In this document: positions 6,636-6,793 of the stretch, piece after piece | How positions within the stretch are numbered: the stretch's first letter is position 1 | Layout of the letters: each line of letters opens with the position of its first letter | From: Planctomycetota bacterium | Lineage (GTDB): Bacteria; Planctomycetota; Planctomycetia; Pirellulales; Pirellulaceae | DNA length: 6,793 bases | Assembly: GCA_029259935.1 (NCBI GenBank) | Contig: JAJDEH010000111.1 | Location: forward strand, 1 to 6,793 | Direction of reading: 5' to 3' | Notes under the pieces: model-generated | What the model was told of the DNA's origin: nothing | The model's database searches: none | The model's input: only the letters and a program-made list of their open reading frames with translations | Program-made: the position numbers and the translations under genes

Positions 6636-6793
6636 TTCGCATCTCTTTGTTGACAACGATCCTCGTCGTTCTGGCACTCGCATCTCCAGTACGGGCCGAC
6701 GGGCGACCGAACATCGTTTTCCTAATGACCGACGACCAGACGTCTTTCTCGCTAGGCTGTTACGGCAACAAGGACGTGAAGACGCCGAACATC
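6632..6793 (+). CDS. Sulfatase N-terminus (third sulfatase, 3' end outside window)
   Basis: Fifty-four residues are visible. Residues 1-22 form a signal peptide (core LLTTILVVLALA, cleavage near VRA-DG). The next segment, RPNIVFLMTDDQ, is the first strand of an S1 sulfatase with metal ligands D34 and D35, followed by SLGCYGN and KTPNI, the usual start of the family. The TDDQ and CYGN forms occur in many bacterial sulfatases related to iduronate-2-sulfatase and heparan N-sulfatase, but substrate cannot be assigned from this stub. The formylglycine signature lies beyond the window, so activity cannot be confirmed. The ATG shares ATGA with the small ORF's stop and has no good ribosome binding site of its own, which fits coupled translation; an in-frame TTG at 6590 is an alternative start. 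Confidence 0.9.
   Translation, partial: MIRISLLTTILVVLALASPVRADGRPNIVFLMTDDQTSFSLGCYGNKDVKTPNI

Overview
The window looks like part of a polysaccharide-degradation locus from a bacterium of the PVC group, most likely Planctomycetota (a Pirellula/Rhodopirellula-like lineage), less likely Verrucomicrobiota or Lentisphaerota. The basis is gene content: several S1-type sulfatases in a row, one with C-terminal EF-hands, a DUF1080 (3-keto-disaccharide hydrolase) protein, a GHL15-like putative glycoside hydrolase and a parallel beta-helix protein. No ribosomal or phylogenetic marker gene is present, so the assignment is inference. The sequence is moderately GC-rich by eye.

Layout, all on the + strand: (1) 1-1135, the 3' part of a parallel beta-helix carbohydrate-active-type protein whose start lies before the window; (2) 1194-2438, a GHL15-like putative glycoside hydrolase with a lipoprotein-type signal; (3) 2457-3329, a secreted DUF1080 protein; (4) 3326-4933, a sulfatase with two C-terminal EF-hands, overlapping the previous gene by ATGA; (5) 4953-6458, a second sulfatase; (6) 6477-6635, a possible 52-residue secreted or remnant peptide starting at GTG; (7) 6632 to the window end, the N-terminus of a third sulfatase, overlapping the small ORF by ATGA. 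The longest clearly non-coding gap is 58 nt (1136-1193). If the small ORF is not real, 6459-6631 is a 173-nt gap. I see no rRNA, tRNA, CRISPR array, insertion sequence or convincing Rho-independent terminator.

The short spacings and two 4-nt overlaps suggest one operon. Every gene whose 5' end is visible encodes an export signal, so the products probably act in the periplasm or on the cell surface. A plausible joint role is stepwise breakdown of a sulfated glycan: sulfatases remove sulfate esters, while the beta-helix, GHL15-like and DUF1080 proteins attack the sugar backbone or oligosaccharides. The substrate cannot be read from the sequence. The most unusual local signals are an in-frame A AAA AAG heptamer at the DUF1080/sulfatase junction, where a -1 shift would fuse the two proteins; a perfect 18-bp palindrome just before the stop of the first gene; and the small ORF before the last sulfatase, in a region that also holds a strong Shine-Dalgarno-like GGAGGA not placed for the annotated start.
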